Shown: positions 1 through 8,544, counted from the first letter of the stretch. The stretch is 64,000 nt of DNA from Jingweiarchaeum tengchongense (GCA_038874075.1 JAVZDD010000004.1:1-64000), one strand, 5' to 3'. Program-made: numbers and translations. Notes: generated by a model from the sequence alone, not told the origin.

Positions 1-2198
1 GGATATCTGGTACCATTCGGATAACAATTCGGTATTTGCTCGTTTTCATAGCTACATGAATAGGGCTGAGCACAGCAGCTTGTGAAGCTGGGTATTCTAA
101 AGCTCTCGAAGTTTGTATTATTAGAAATCAATGTTATTGGATACTCTCCTTCATCATCACCACAGCAGTAAGGATATCTGACATTTGGCATGTTCCAGTA
201 TGTTGGAATTCCTTTTATTTGACCATACAGTGAACATGCCCATTCATAGTCATCCGGGTGTATCCAAAAACTGCCTTCCCCACTATAATTAAAGACAATA
301 CTATAATTTTTACTAAAATTATTATAACATAGGGCATCATTGATGATACTCAAATTCTGATAGCATTTGTCATTATAAGCACATTTGCTGGTGGAATTAC
401 AACAGGCAACCATATCACCAGGGATAAAAGAATTGAAGTTTGTTGAATTAAATAGTTCACTAATTGTAATTATCTCATTATCATCATCTCCACAACATCT
501 ACTCCCAATTGCATATGGAACTTCTGTAATTTCTCCACCTGAAGCCCAATTGTTGCGGGAACAATATACATAAATAAACGTATTCCGCCAATTCTCTTTG
601 TAATATTTATTTATACATGTGGCCGCACAAGCCGAGCTGTTATCATCAGCGTGTATCCAGTAGCTATTACTGCCATATGTCATACACACAGCATCTCCAA
701 CCATATTCATATAATAAATATTAGAAAAGTAGCAACTGTTGTTCCATACACAACCAGTTGTTAAATTACAGCATCCGTACCTATCTGTGTACGGATTAAA
801 ATTTTGGAATGGAGTTGAATTAATTACTGAACTATTTATCTTATACTCGTCAGTGTCATCCCCACAGCAATAAGAATTACAACCGTATGAACTGTATCTT
901 CCATCCTGAGCTGGTGGAGAACCTAGACATGGAGAACCACCAATTGCCCAGCTTGACGCTCCAGCATAAGAAGTGCAGTAAGACGAAGTTGAATCAACAT
1001 CATATGCATAACAATTATAACAATAATAACTCGAATTGTAAGGCACAAGAGTAGGTGTTCCACGATTGTTATAACACCCGCAGCTACCAGCTTGGAGGCA
1101 CTTGTAAAAACCATCTGTTTTTCCTACACAGAGCACACTACAGCTTGTATTTAACACTTCCACTTTCCCAAGCGTAATACTAACATTTGGATTAATTTCT
1201 CGGATGTATATCCAATCAATCCAAGTGGTTATATTACCTGTAAAATACCCCTCCCCTTCCTTTAACCTAATACTGTATAATTTATACCTACCAGGAAAAT
1301 AGACTGTTGAGGAAGAGAGACCCATAAAGTTCATGTAAACATGCGTAGAATTCGTTCTAATTATTACTTTATTCCAATCTCTTGAGTCTGGAGGATAGCT
1401 CGTAGTAGAACAATAAGTGGATACTCCATAATAGAAATATCCATCATTACTATAGCCCCCACCTGAAAAACAAATACCAGGACCAATATCTATCGAATTT
1501 TGGCTAGAATAACTGTACAGATATATGTACATACTGTGCGTCAAATTTATATAACCAGTACTTACAGAGTGCGAATAACGCATTCTTGCAACTACTTCTA
1601 AGTTATCCATATTTTTATCAATGTATTTATATCTCTCCGCGGAAGCATAGCCATACGTTGAACAATATATCCCATTAATAAGTTGTCCATCTATCGAGCT
1701 TAAATTGTAAGTACAATTTGTTCCATTGTATCCGTAAGCTGTCATTCCACCACTCCCAGTCCCATCCTCAGCGAATAGAAATACGTTACTCATGTTATCT
1801 TCTTTTAAGTATGAAGAGTTTCCAAAAAACATGTAAATTGTTTTAACAGAATTCGCTGGTATTCTATCTATTTTTATATATATCGTTGAATTTGTACCCG
1901 AGGTATTACTACAGTTTTCGATCCAATAAGGATATTTATAAGGCCAATCGTTTGGATTGAAACTTGAGCAATCCGTGAACCTTATGTCACCACAATCATT
2001 TCGAAGTTTTCCCTGAGAAATGTAGGTTGGTGTATCGAAGCTAATACTAATCGTGTAATTCGTGAGTTCAGAAGATCCGCTATTGTTGATATTTATTTCA
2101 GTTCGATAATTAAAAGTTGCAAAGGATGGGCCAATTGAGAGAAATAACCAAACTACGATGAGTGCCAATAAAATGAATTTTTTGTGGTGCGAATACAT
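1..2198 (-). CDS. Cys-rich secreted surface protein with DUF2341 domain (3' end beyond window)
   Basis: Reading the minus strand from the ATG at 2198 gives an uninterrupted frame of over 730 codons that leaves the window at base 1, so the C-terminus is missing. An N-terminal signal segment (MYSHHKKFILLALIVVWLFL) is followed by a DUF2341-type domain (YWIE near residue 90, then an IYMFFGNSS motif) and a beta-rich lectin-like stretch. From about residue 360 it is cysteine-rich, with at least three tandem modules of about 110-125 residues. Each starts with CCGDD (near bases 870, 495 and 168), followed by a CC pair, and the intervals contain SYWIHADD or SFWIHPDD. Asn-x-Ser/Thr sites are frequent. 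I infer a disulfide-rich, possibly glycosylated cell-surface protein or adhesin; the ligand is unknown. Confidence 0.85.
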   Translation of the reverse strand, partial: MYSHHKKFILLALIVVWLFLSIGPSFATFNYRTEININNSGSSELTNYTISISFDTPTYISQGKLRNDCGDIRFTDCSSFNPNDWPYKYPYWIENCSNTSGTNSTIYIKIDRIPANSVKTIYMFFGNSSYLKEDNMSNVFLFAEDGTGSGGMTAYGYNGTNCTYNLSSIDGQLINGIYCSTYGYASAERYKYIDKNMDNLEVVARMRYSHSVSTGYINLTHSMYIYLYSYSSQNSIDIGPGICFSGGGYSNDGYFYYGVSTYCSTTSYPPDSRDWNKVIIRTNSTHVYMNFMGLSSSTVYFPGRYKLYSIRLKEGEGYFTGNITTWIDWIYIREINPNVSITLGKVEVLNTSCSVLCVGKTDGFYKCLQAGSCGCYNNRGTPTLVPYNSSYYCYNCYAYDVDSTSSYCTSYAGASSWAIGGSPCLGSPPAQDGRYSSYGCNSYCCGDDTDEYKINSSVINSTPFQNFNPYTDRYGCCNLTTGCVWNNSCYFSNIYYMNMVGDAVCMTYGSNSYWIHADDNSSACAATCINKYYKENWRNTFIYVYCSRNNWASGGEITEVPYAIGSRCCGDDDNEIITISELFNSTNFNSFIPGDMVACCNSTSKCAYNDKCYQNLSIINDALCYNNFSKNYSIVFNYSGEGSFWIHPDDYEWACSLYGQIKGIPTYWNMPNVRYPYCCGDDEGEYPITLISNNTNFESFRIPSFTSCCAQPYSCSYENEQIPNCYPNGTRY

Positions 2199-2220
2199 CT
2201 TTACTTATTGAAAGGTTTCA

Positions 2221-2232
2221 TTTATATTTAAA
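2221..2232 (-). promoter_or_regulatory. TATA box of the Cys-rich surface protein gene
   Basis: The minus strand reads TTTAAATATAAA, centred 28 bp upstream of the ATG at 2198. That is the normal archaeal TATA-to-start-site distance, so the transcript should be leaderless or nearly so. Confidence 0.6.
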
Positions 2233-2356
2233 TGTTATTTTGATACGAAGATAAAATCTCAATTTTGGTTATGACACGGTAAACCTCACAAAAATTAATG
2301 AATAGAAAGCTTTTTAATAGTGTAAATAATTAATAGAGAAAATTAGAGGTGGAAAC

Positions 2357-2803
2357 ATGCCAGTAATAGGCGCAAATTTTAAGGAAATGGTTTTTAGAAG
2401 ACTTGAAACAAAAAAAGAGGTAAGAATAAAACAAGTGAGTCATAATGTGAAAATAAATGATTTAGAACTTAGGGATGTGAATTTTGGTAAATTTAAAAAG
2501 ATATTAATATTTAATTATAAGTACACAGTGGACTATCTACTGGAAAAAGAAAGCGAGAAAATAGGGGAAATAATAATAGACGGAGAAATCCTCTACCTGG
2601 ATGAAGAGAAAAAATTGCAGGAAATGGAAAAGGAGTGGAAAAAGGATAAAAAGATAGATCCAGAAATAATGAGACAAGTATTACAGGCAGCTATAGATAA
2701 TGCACAAGTAGAAGCAATTTACAATGCTAAAAAAGTGCTCTTACCAAGTCCAATCCCATTAGGAGTTGTGAAAAAGGGAGAGGAACAAGGTTATATCGGT
2801 TAA
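2357..2803 (+). CDS. SecB-like small conserved archaeal protein
   Basis: 148 residues, soluble, without signal peptide or membrane segment. The pattern is an early NVKI segment, beta strands (ILIFNYKYTVDY), a GEI turn, a charged helix, then a C-terminal LPSPIPLG motif. This matches my recollection of small archaeal SecB-fold proteins that end in LPxPIPLP. The start is supported by a GAGGTGG ribosome-binding site at 2346-2352. It is monocistronic. A chaperone-like role is only a fold-level guess. Confidence 0.6.
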   Translation: MPVIGANFKEMVFRRLETKKEVRIKQVSHNVKINDLELRDVNFGKFKKILIFNYKYTVDYLLEKESEKIGEIIIDGEILYLDEEKKLQEMEKEWKKDKKIDPEIMRQVLQAAIDNAQVEAIYNAKKVLLPSPIPLGVVKKGEEQGYIG

Positions 2804-3002
2804 AATAGCAACATTTGTCTATTTCCTATATTTTAGTATATTGTAACAATGTTTGATAGTTAAAAATAGCCTTAAAATAGCTTTTTTTAGTCTTTTATGA
2901 GCCTTGTTTTTTATTATTTAAAAACCACACCTTTCTTCTTAGATCGGTTTTTTAATGCCGTTCCGGAACTTCACTTTATAAATTATTTACAATATAGAAA
3001 TG

Positions 3003-3121
3003 TGTTGAAACTGTTGCCAAATCTGTCGAATGTGTTGTCGAATATGTTTCAACAGAAAAGTTTATATTTAACAACTGTTTAAACTGTTGTTGAAAGTGTC
3101 GAAACTGTTGTCGAATGTGTT
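3003..3121 (+). repeat. Duplicated 46-bp block of TGTYGAAWNTGTY repeats flanking a TATA box
   Basis: Two 46-bp blocks, 3003-3048 and 3076-3121, match at 37 of 46 positions and sit on either side of the TATA box at 3059-3070. Each holds four copies of a 13-bp element of type TGTCGAATGTGTT with the same spacing: starts at 3003, 3015, 3024, 3036 and at 3076, 3088, 3097, 3109. TTTCAACA at 3047 and TGTTGAAA at 3088 also form an inverted pair. This arrangement would suit an autoregulatory operator. A duplicated gene start is the alternative, because both blocks can encode a similar LLSNVL-like peptide. Confidence 0.6.
3059..3070 (+). promoter_or_regulatory. TATA box of the HTH-SdpI operon
   Basis: The sequence AGTTTATATTTA lies between the two repeat blocks. 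A start site about 26 bp downstream would fall at about 3090, at the first codons of the regulator gene. Confidence 0.55.
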
Positions 3122-3800
3122 GGAATTTATTAAGAGAATATTGGGTTTTCATACTATGAAAAATGAAGAAAAAGAATCAAAGAAAGAACAAGAAATTATC
3201 AAAGAAGAGTCTATTGTAACGGTAGAAAAACCAACTGACAAAACCGAACTTAAAAAAATTGAGAAACCGATTATAAGTAGTTCAGAGGAGAAACCCATAC
3301 AACCCATAACTTCCTTTGAGTCTAAAATCATAGAATATGAAAAAGAGAAGCAACTTCCACCCATTTCTCAACCCCAAGAAAAACAAACCACAGACATCCT
3401 AACAAGTTGGCAAGCGCAGATTAAAGAATTAGCAGATCATCCATTGTCCCAGGTTAAGATAATCAACACAGAAATGTTTTATAATTTAACAGAGATTTTA
3501 AAAGATATGAACACAAAATTAAGTAAATTAGATGAGATTTTAAACATATTAAAAGAAAAACAAAAAGAAAAATATTCAATAATTGAAAAAAAAGAAAAAT
3601 TATCTAGTATTAAGGATAAAGAATTTTTAAATTTCTTTTTAGAAGGAGAAAAACATACAGCTTATGATTTGGCACAAAAATTAGGAATGAGTCGAAGTAC
3701 CATATCATTTAGATTGAATCGCTTATTTGAACAAGGTTTATTGGAAAAAGAATTAATAGGTAAGAAAATATTCTTCAAATTAAAAAAAGATGAAAAATGA
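3087..3800 (+). CDS. Winged-helix transcriptional regulator (MarR/ArsR-like C-terminal domain)
   Basis: 237 residues. The N-terminus is an amphipathic segment, then a long charged and proline-containing linker (residues 25-120) and a Lys/Glu-rich helix. A C-terminal winged-helix domain (about 170-235) contains AQKLGMSRSTISFRLNRLFE, ending in a GLLEK wing. The start is a TTG at 3087; TTG 3090, GTG 3096 or ATG 3156 are possible, and the promoter position favours one of the early codons. It overlaps the next gene, an SdpI-type membrane protein, by 4 bp. This resembles bacterial sdpR-sdpI pairs, in which an autorepressor is co-transcribed with a membrane immunity/sensor protein; the analogy is inferred. 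Confidence 0.75.
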   Translation: MLKVSKLLSNVLEFIKRILGFHTMKNEEKESKKEQEIIKEESIVTVEKPTDKTELKKIEKPIISSSEEKPIQPITSFESKIIEYEKEKQLPPISQPQEKQTTDILTSWQAQIKELADHPLSQVKIINTEMFYNLTEILKDMNTKLSKLDEILNILKEKQKEKYSIIEKKEKLSSIKDKEFLNFFLEGEKHTAYDLAQKLGMSRSTISFRLNRLFEQGLLEKELIGKKIFFKLKKDEK

Positions 3801-4432
3801 GAAAGAGCGAAATGATAGTATTGGCTATAATTGCGTTATCTATATTCATAAGTGCGTACCTTTACCCAAATATACCAGAAAATATGGCTTCCCATTGGAA
3901 TATAAAAGGTGAAGTTGATGCTTATGCACCCAAATTACAAATTCTGTTCTTATTCCCATTGATTTCAATCATTCTTCTCATTATATTTATTATTATACCA
4001 AGAATTGATCCATTAAAAAAGAATATCAGTAAATTCAGGAGATATTACGACTGGTTTTTATTAATATTAATTCTTTTTTTATTCTATGTCCATACGTTAG
4101 TTATTCTTTGGAATGTGGGCTTCAGGTTTAATATTATTCAATTCTTAACACCTGCTTTTGCTTTTCTTTTCTACTATCTCGGAATTTTAACAGAGAATAC
4201 GAAAAGAAACTGGTTCATAGGAATAAGAACCCCGTGGACGATGAGTAGTGATAGAATTTGGAATAAAACACACAAAACTAGCGGCAAATTATTCAAATTA
4301 ATTGGAATAATTTCATTTCTTGGTATACTTTTCTATGAATATGCCTTGATCTTCATCTTCATACCAATTTTTTTGGTAGCTATTTATGCTACAGTTTATT
4401 CATATTTAGAATTCAAAAAGACAGAGGAATAG
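3797..4432 (+). CDS. SdpI/DUF1648 family membrane protein
   Basis: 211 residues with six likely membrane segments. The DUF1648 signature is near the N-terminus (YPNIPENMASHWNIKGEVD) and the SdpI-type motif follows (NWFIGIRTPWTMSSDRIWNKTHKTSGK split around residue 145). In Bacillus, SdpI confers immunity to the SdpC toxin and sequesters its repressor. In archaea the family's role is not established. The ATG overlaps the TGA of the upstream HTH gene, so the two are probably translated together. No toxin gene is visible next to it. Confidence 0.85.
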   Translation: MRKSEMIVLAIIALSIFISAYLYPNIPENMASHWNIKGEVDAYAPKLQILFLFPLISIILLIIFIIIPRIDPLKKNISKFRRYYDWFLLILILFLFYVHTLVILWNVGFRFNIIQFLTPAFAFLFYYLGILTENTKRNWFIGIRTPWTMSSDRIWNKTHKTSGKLFKLIGIISFLGILFYEYALIFIFIPIFLVAIYATVYSYLEFKKTEE

Positions 4433-4433
4433 T

Positions 4434-4450
4434 GCTAAAAACTTTTTAGC
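4434..4450 (+). terminator. Inverted repeat just after the SdpI gene
   Basis: GCTAAAAA and TTTTTAGC form a perfect inverted repeat with one central base, starting 2 bp after the SdpI stop codon. It could be a terminator hairpin, but the stem is weak and no T-run follows directly. Confidence 0.3.
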
Positions 4451-4674
4451 AATGCTAATAAATTTTATCAAGGTTTTTTGATGGTAAAAATGGAAAAAAA
4501 TTTTCCGAAACGGAGAAAAATAAGATTTTAAAATGAATTTATTAAAAGGTACCTTACAAAAGGTATCCACGGCAAATATTCCTTATTATTTGGTAGTTTT
4601 TTATATGAAAATTGCTTTTTCTACCTTTCAAAAGTTACTGGAAATCATTTTTTGAACTCTGTAGAACCTTATCA

Positions 4675-4694
4675 ATAAGTAACTAGTAACTTAT
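4675..4694. promoter_or_regulatory. Upstream imperfect palindrome (candidate operator 1)
   Basis: ATAAGT and ACTTAT arms enclose AACTAGTA, and the same ATAAGTAA/TTACTTAT core recurs in the perfect palindrome 43 bp downstream (centre to centre). Two similar dyads four helical turns apart upstream of an HTH gene suggest an operator pair. I see nothing else in the 322-bp gap 4433-4754 apart from an AAGGTACCTT palindrome near 4547. Confidence 0.45.
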
Positions 4695-4715
4695 GTATAA
4701 AGGACTATAATAAAA

Positions 4716-4740
4716 TTTATAAGTAAAAATTACTTATAAA
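4716..4740. promoter_or_regulatory. 25-bp palindrome on the promoter of the HTH gene (candidate operator 2)
   Basis: Arms TTTATAAGTAA and TTACTTATAAA are perfectly complementary around AAA. The dyad contains the TATA-like sequence and ends 14 bp before the ATG at 4755, so a protein bound here would block transcription of that gene. Confidence 0.55.
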
Positions 4741-4754
4741 AAGTATACGAGAAT

Positions 4755-5084
4755 ATGGATGAGATACTATTTTTAATGTTTGGAAACCATCCAAAGAGTA
4801 GAAAATTATATGAAGAAGCCAGAAAAGTCATCGAAATTCTGAAGGAAAGAAAGGAGATTTCTAGAGAAGAGTTAGCAAAATTACTTGGATTAGATTTAAA
4901 TAATCCGGCTCAGAAAAAACACTTCTATAACATAGTTTCACCCATGTTTAACAAAGTACTAGGTTCTGACAGGAAAGGTAGAGTAGTATATTACCACTTA
5001 AGTTATGATATCTTCAGGGTTTATTTAGATAATCTTAGAAGGAAGGGAAGATACTACCTTACTGGAGAGGAAGAAAAAATCTAA
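4755..5084 (+). CDS. Small helix-turn-helix protein
   Basis: 109 residues, basic. Residues 25-60 (ILKERKEISREELAKLLGLD) read as an HTH, followed by a helix containing NIVSPMFNKVLGSD and a wing-like VVYYHLSYD segment, which fits a winged-helix DNA-binding protein. No effector domain is visible. Palindromes at its promoter suggest autoregulation. It is convergent with a possible 46-residue ORF on the other strand. Confidence 0.7.
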   Translation: MDEILFLMFGNHPKSRKLYEEARKVIEILKERKEISREELAKLLGLDLNNPAQKKHFYNIVSPMFNKVLGSDRKGRVVYYHLSYDIFRVYLDNLRRKGRYYLTGEEEKI

Positions 5085-5221
5085 TTTGATAGAGCCTGAA
5101 TCAATTTTTGTTTAATTAATTTAATTTTTCTTAAATCATAAATACCTAAAAATTCATATTCTTTTTTAGCTGAATAGATGATCTCTTTTAGTCTTGTTTT
5201 ATACTCAGAGAAATTTTGCAT
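5081..5221 (-). CDS. Possible small helical protein, 46 aa
   Basis: The minus-strand ATG at 5221 opens a 46-codon frame (begins MQNFSEYKTRLKEIIYSAKK) that ends in TAG overlapping the stop of the converging HTH gene. An AT-rich TATA-like element lies about 28 bp upstream near 5245. The composition is plausible for a charged helical protein, but nothing is recognised and it may be chance. Confidence 0.3.
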   Translation of the reverse strand: MQNFSEYKTRLKEIIYSAKKEYEFLGIYDLRKIKLIKQKLIQALSN

Positions 5222-5408
5222 TCTTTACTTAGACTTTTTTGTGTAAATTTATTTTTTGATTCCTCTAAAAAACTATATAGTATTTCCCTGTAAATTCGCT
5301 CTATTTTCATTTTCGAAAGAAAACATTTTTTTTATAAATATTTCTATATTTATCGAAACTTTTATAAATAAATTTATGTAACAATGAAAATATCAAAAGT
5401 TAGCATTT

Positions 5409-6548
5409 TTACTGTTCCTTCACAAATGAAAGTATAAGTAAGGCAGCTATACTCAATACAGAAGAGAAGTAAAGAGGAGCGAAGATATGGACTTTTTCCC
5501 AGAGAAAACCAGCAATTAGTGATGCAGGTAATGCGCAGAAACCCGTACTCATTTGAAATATACCTAGTGCACTGGCTCTATATTCCTTTGGTGAAAGCTC
5601 AGACACAAATGCTCTTTGAACGGGTTCAATTGATGCTTTATGTAGGCCGTAAAGTACGAATAAGAATGAGACTCCAAGGAAAGAATTAATAAAAGTAAAA
5701 CCAATACACATGATTGCAAATAAAAGATAAGATAATGTTAAGACAATTTTTCTGTTGAATTTATCTGCAAATTTTCCAAACGGTAATGACATGATTGAAG
5801 CAACCACATTAAATATGAGATAAAAAATCGGTATCGTTAAGATATTAAAACCAAGTTCCTTCGCATAGATCAATAAGAAAGAATAACTAAAAGAACCAAG
5901 CGCAAATATGCAACTTAGAATTAGAAACAATTTATACTCTTTATTTAAACTTTTAATATAGAACTTTGTCTTCGTTCCTCTCCTAATTCTTTTTTCCTTC
6001 ACATATAGAAAAACCAATAATGCGCTGATAATTGACGGTATCGCAGCAATCAAAAACAAGTTTCTGTATCCAAGGATACCGAATAATAAAATACAGGCAA
6101 CGATGCCACTTACAGCACCGAGATTGTCCATCATTCTCAGGAATCCAAAATTTCTTCCTCTATCACTTCTAGTAGATGCATCCGCAATCATTGCATCTCT
6201 TGGTGCTCCTCTTATCTTACCAACTCTATCCAAAATTTTGAATGGTAAAATATGTACCCATGTTTTTGAAATTGCATATCCGATTCTTGCGATAGATCCA
6301 CATAAATAACCAGTCCAAACAAAAATCTTCCTTTTTTTTATTCTATCAGATATATAACCTGAAAGACCTTGGGATAAATTAACTAGTGCGTCCCCCAATC
6401 CATCAATTAGGCCCAATATCTGCATGTTTGCATTGAGTACAGAAGTCAAAAAAAGTGGCCATATTGGATATATCATGTCCGAGCCAAGATCATTCAGAAA
6501 CGATGCTAATGAGAGCGTCAAAACAAGTTTTTTTTCTTTTTTACTCAT
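5409..6548 (-). CDS. Major facilitator superfamily transporter
   Basis: 379 residues with about 11-12 membrane segments. The loop DRIKKRK (about residue 68) matches the conserved loop 2-3 signature, and DRVGKIRGAPRDAMIAD (about 107) is typical of an MFS subgroup found in prokaryotes next to diverse operons. The second half repeats the pattern (GKFADKFNRK). The substrate cannot be inferred. It is slightly shorter than the usual 400 residues. It is followed downstream on the same strand by nothing obvious, and a nitroreductase lies upstream on the same strand. Confidence 0.85.
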   Translation of the reverse strand: MSKKEKKLVLTLSLASFLNDLGSDMIYPIWPLFLTSVLNANMQILGLIDGLGDALVNLSQGLSGYISDRIKKRKIFVWTGYLCGSIARIGYAISKTWVHILPFKILDRVGKIRGAPRDAMIADASTRSDRGRNFGFLRMMDNLGAVSGIVACILLFGILGYRNLFLIAAIPSIISALLVFLYVKEKRIRRGTKTKFYIKSLNKEYKLFLILSCIFALGSFSYSFLLIYAKELGFNILTIPIFYLIFNVVASIMSLPFGKFADKFNRKIVLTLSYLLFAIMCIGFTFINSFLGVSFLFVLYGLHKASIEPVQRAFVSELSPKEYRASALGIFQMSTGFCALPASLIAGFLWEKVHIFAPLYFSSVLSIAALLILSFVKEQ

Positions 6549-6598
6549 TTATAAAATTAGATTAATTATAAATTTATACTTTGTTTTTTGTAGAAAAA

Positions 6599-7138
6599 TT
6601 ATTTTTTCTTAATAATTAATGGATTACCATATCTTTCCAGATGCACAATTTCTTTGAGTTCTTTTTTTGGTCTTATTAAATGAATAATCTTTCCACTAAT
6701 GTCTGTCTTTTTCTTTTCATACCCCATTGCAATGATTGCTACAATCCTTAATTTTTCAGGAATTCCAAATTCTCTTTTTATTTTTTCTTCATCAAATCCA
6801 CCAATCCAGCAAGTACCTAATCCTTCAGCAGTAGCAGCAATTACCATTGTTTGTAGTGCAATGCAAACGTCATGTATATAAAATTTTGATTTTGGATCTC
6901 CACAACCAATTACTACAACAGGCGATTGAGATAAGAATTTACCGAATGGACAAAATTTTGCAAGTAGTTCTCTCCTCTCCTTTTCTTGTACTATAATGAA
7001 ATTCCAAGGTTGCATGTTCATCGCAGAAGGTGAGTGCCTAGCAGCATCTAGGATTTTTATTAATTTTTTCATTGGAATTGGCTTTTCCTCATAAGAACGA
7101 ACACTTCTCCTCTTTTTGATCGCTTCGAAGACATCCAT
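6599..7138 (-). CDS. Nitroreductase family FMN protein
   Basis: 179 residues, the usual length for this family. The N-terminal IKKRRSVRSYEEKPI segment is the classical FMN-phosphate binding start, HSPSAMNMQPWNFIIV follows, and GLGTCWIGGFDEEKI near residue 120 is the conserved flavin/dimer region. Family members are NAD(P)H-dependent flavin reductases of quinones, nitro compounds or other electrophiles. The natural substrate is unknown. It starts divergently from the gene at 7212. Confidence 0.9.
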   Translation of the reverse strand: MDVFEAIKKRRSVRSYEEKPIPMKKLIKILDAARHSPSAMNMQPWNFIIVQEKERRELLAKFCPFGKFLSQSPVVVIGCGDPKSKFYIHDVCIALQTMVIAATAEGLGTCWIGGFDEEKIKREFGIPEKLRIVAIIAMGYEKKKTDISGKIIHLIRPKKELKEIVHLERYGNPLIIKKK

Positions 7139-7211
7139 TCTAAAATTAATACAATAAGATTTATTAAAAATTTTCCAAATTAATTTATTATCAAGGAATC
7201 ATTATTTTATT

Positions 7212-7724
7212 ATGAAAGGTAAGAAATTAGTTATCCTTGGAGAACATCATCTTTGTGATGAATGTGTGAATGCAGAAATTTCTAAAATCAAAGAGATTGA
7301 AGATAAAATAGATCTTGTGGGCTTGGAAATAGTAGACGTTAAAAAGAAAAATACAAAACTATGCTCAAAATTTAATCAAATTCCACTTGAGAAATTTATT
7401 GAAGATGTCGTTGAAAATAACTTTCCACTCTGTAGTAAAAGTGAAATGTATGAGACTTTAAAAAAACATGAGCCACTATTAAAATACTTGCAAACAAGTA
7501 ATAAAAAAATATACCCACTCGGTAATCCATTTGCAAGGAACCATGCAGCATCGCTCGTCAAGTCAATAGATTCATGTTTAGACACTTGCCAACGAGGGAC
7601 AATAGCGATCATTGGGTTTGGTGACATAATTGAATATTATACTCAATTTGTTAAGAAATACAGATGCACGATTAATAACGTTCATCAAATCCATCAAATA
7701 TCACACGAGAAACTTTATTATTAG
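7212..7724 (+). CDS. Unrecognised protein with LVILGEHH start (TraB/ChaN-like possibility)
   Basis: 170 residues, cytoplasmic. The opening LVILGEHHLC, a central LVGLEIVD and a late AIIGFGDIIEYY recall TIKI/TraB/ChaN-type folds, in which GE.H motifs bind metal or haem. Six cysteines lie in scattered positions. The similarity is weak and I do not assign a function. The gene is followed by a DUF167 gene 19 bp later, so the two probably form an operon. Confidence 0.55.
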   Translation: MKGKKLVILGEHHLCDECVNAEISKIKEIEDKIDLVGLEIVDVKKKNTKLCSKFNQIPLEKFIEDVVENNFPLCSKSEMYETLKKHEPLLKYLQTSNKKIYPLGNPFARNHAASLVKSIDSCLDTCQRGTIAIIGFGDIIEYYTQFVKKYRCTINNVHQIHQISHEKLYY

Positions 7725-7743
7725 TCGTTTTTAACATTCATTT

Positions 7744-7971
7744 ATGATTATAGATGTGAATGTAATTCCTAATTCAAAACGACCCAAGATAATAAAAACT
7801 GCAGAAAATAAATTCAAAGTTAGGGTCGATGCACCTCCCATTAAAAACAAAGCAAATAAGCGTCTTATTGAAATAATTTCGGCGTATTTCAATGTTAAAA
7901 AATCGCAAATAAAAATAATCTATGGATTAAATTCAAGGAGTAAGAGAATTGAGATTGAGCAATTTAGATAA
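7744..7971 (+). CDS. DUF167 (YggU/UPF0235) family protein
   Basis: 75 residues. The family pattern is clear: VNVIPNSKR near the start, KVRVDAPPIKNKANKRLIE in the middle, and VKKSQIKIIYGLNSRSKRIEI at the end. The family is widespread in archaea and bacteria and its function is not firmly known. It probably shares a transcript with the gene ending at 7724. Confidence 0.9.
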   Translation: MIIDVNVIPNSKRPKIIKTAENKFKVRVDAPPIKNKANKRLIEIISAYFNVKKSQIKIIYGLNSRSKRIEIEQFR

Positions 7972-8009
7972 AAACATATTTTTATCTTGATACTTTTTTA
8001 TAATTAGTT

Positions 8010-8540
8010 ATGGAAGAGTGGCATGAGGTTTGGAGCGCTAGAGAACCACCATTAGTCAAAATTTTATTAAAATATGTTATTCCTATTGGTGCAGTTCTAT
8101 TTTTCATTTACCTTAACTATCACATCTATGTTAATGTTCTACCAAGGGCTAGTGTGTATGGCGGTTTCCCAGGAATAACAATCAGATATATTGCGGTTCT
8201 ATTGGTTTTGATATCTATTGCTTTCATTTGTAGGAATGGATTAAGACAGCAGATTAAAATATACAAGGAAGGTATATGGTTAAATTCGACAGAGTTTGAT
8301 TTCTATTTTTTCAAATTAAAAACAAAGTGGACTAGACCAGAAAAATGGATAAAGTGGGAAGATGTCAAAGGATTGATCATTCGTTCAAGAGTCAAGTTTG
8401 AGAGAGTTGATATTTTATACATTGATGTGATTACTAAAAATGGTACCTATCCAGTGGTGTTACGAATAGAGGATGCAATTAATATGAAGGATGCAATTAT
8501 AAAAGAAGGATATGGAGAAAAACTCAAAAATAAAATTTAG
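8010..8540 (+). CDS. Membrane protein with two TM segments and a PH-like domain
   Basis: 176 residues. Hydrophobic segments at about 18-38 and 62-80 are followed by a basic linker and a beta-rich C-terminal domain with IYKEGIWLNS, WIKWEDVKGL and YIDVITKNG, the layout of bacterial PH-like (YdbT/YcxB-type) domains. Such proteins are anchored with the PH-like part inside the cell. The function is unknown. A TATA-like element near 7978 would suit the ATG at 8010. Its stop is 5 bp from the converging gene. Confidence 0.65.
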   Translation: MEEWHEVWSAREPPLVKILLKYVIPIGAVLFFIYLNYHIYVNVLPRASVYGGFPGITIRYIAVLLVLISIAFICRNGLRQQIKIYKEGIWLNSTEFDFYFFKLKTKWTRPEKWIKWEDVKGLIIRSRVKFERVDILYIDVITKNGTYPVVLRIEDAINMKDAIIKEGYGEKLKNKI

Positions 8541-8544
8541 AATT

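Noticed and set aside
385..1114. Short ORFs on both strands inside 1-2198
   Set aside because: All overlap the single long open minus-strand frame with signal peptide and DUF2341; they are shadows.
2897..3082. 61-codon ORF upstream of the HTH gene
   Set aside because: It runs through the repeat block and ends after the TATA box, and its C-terminal peptide only mirrors the repeated DNA. Not conserved-looking; more likely promoter DNA or remnant of a duplicated gene start.
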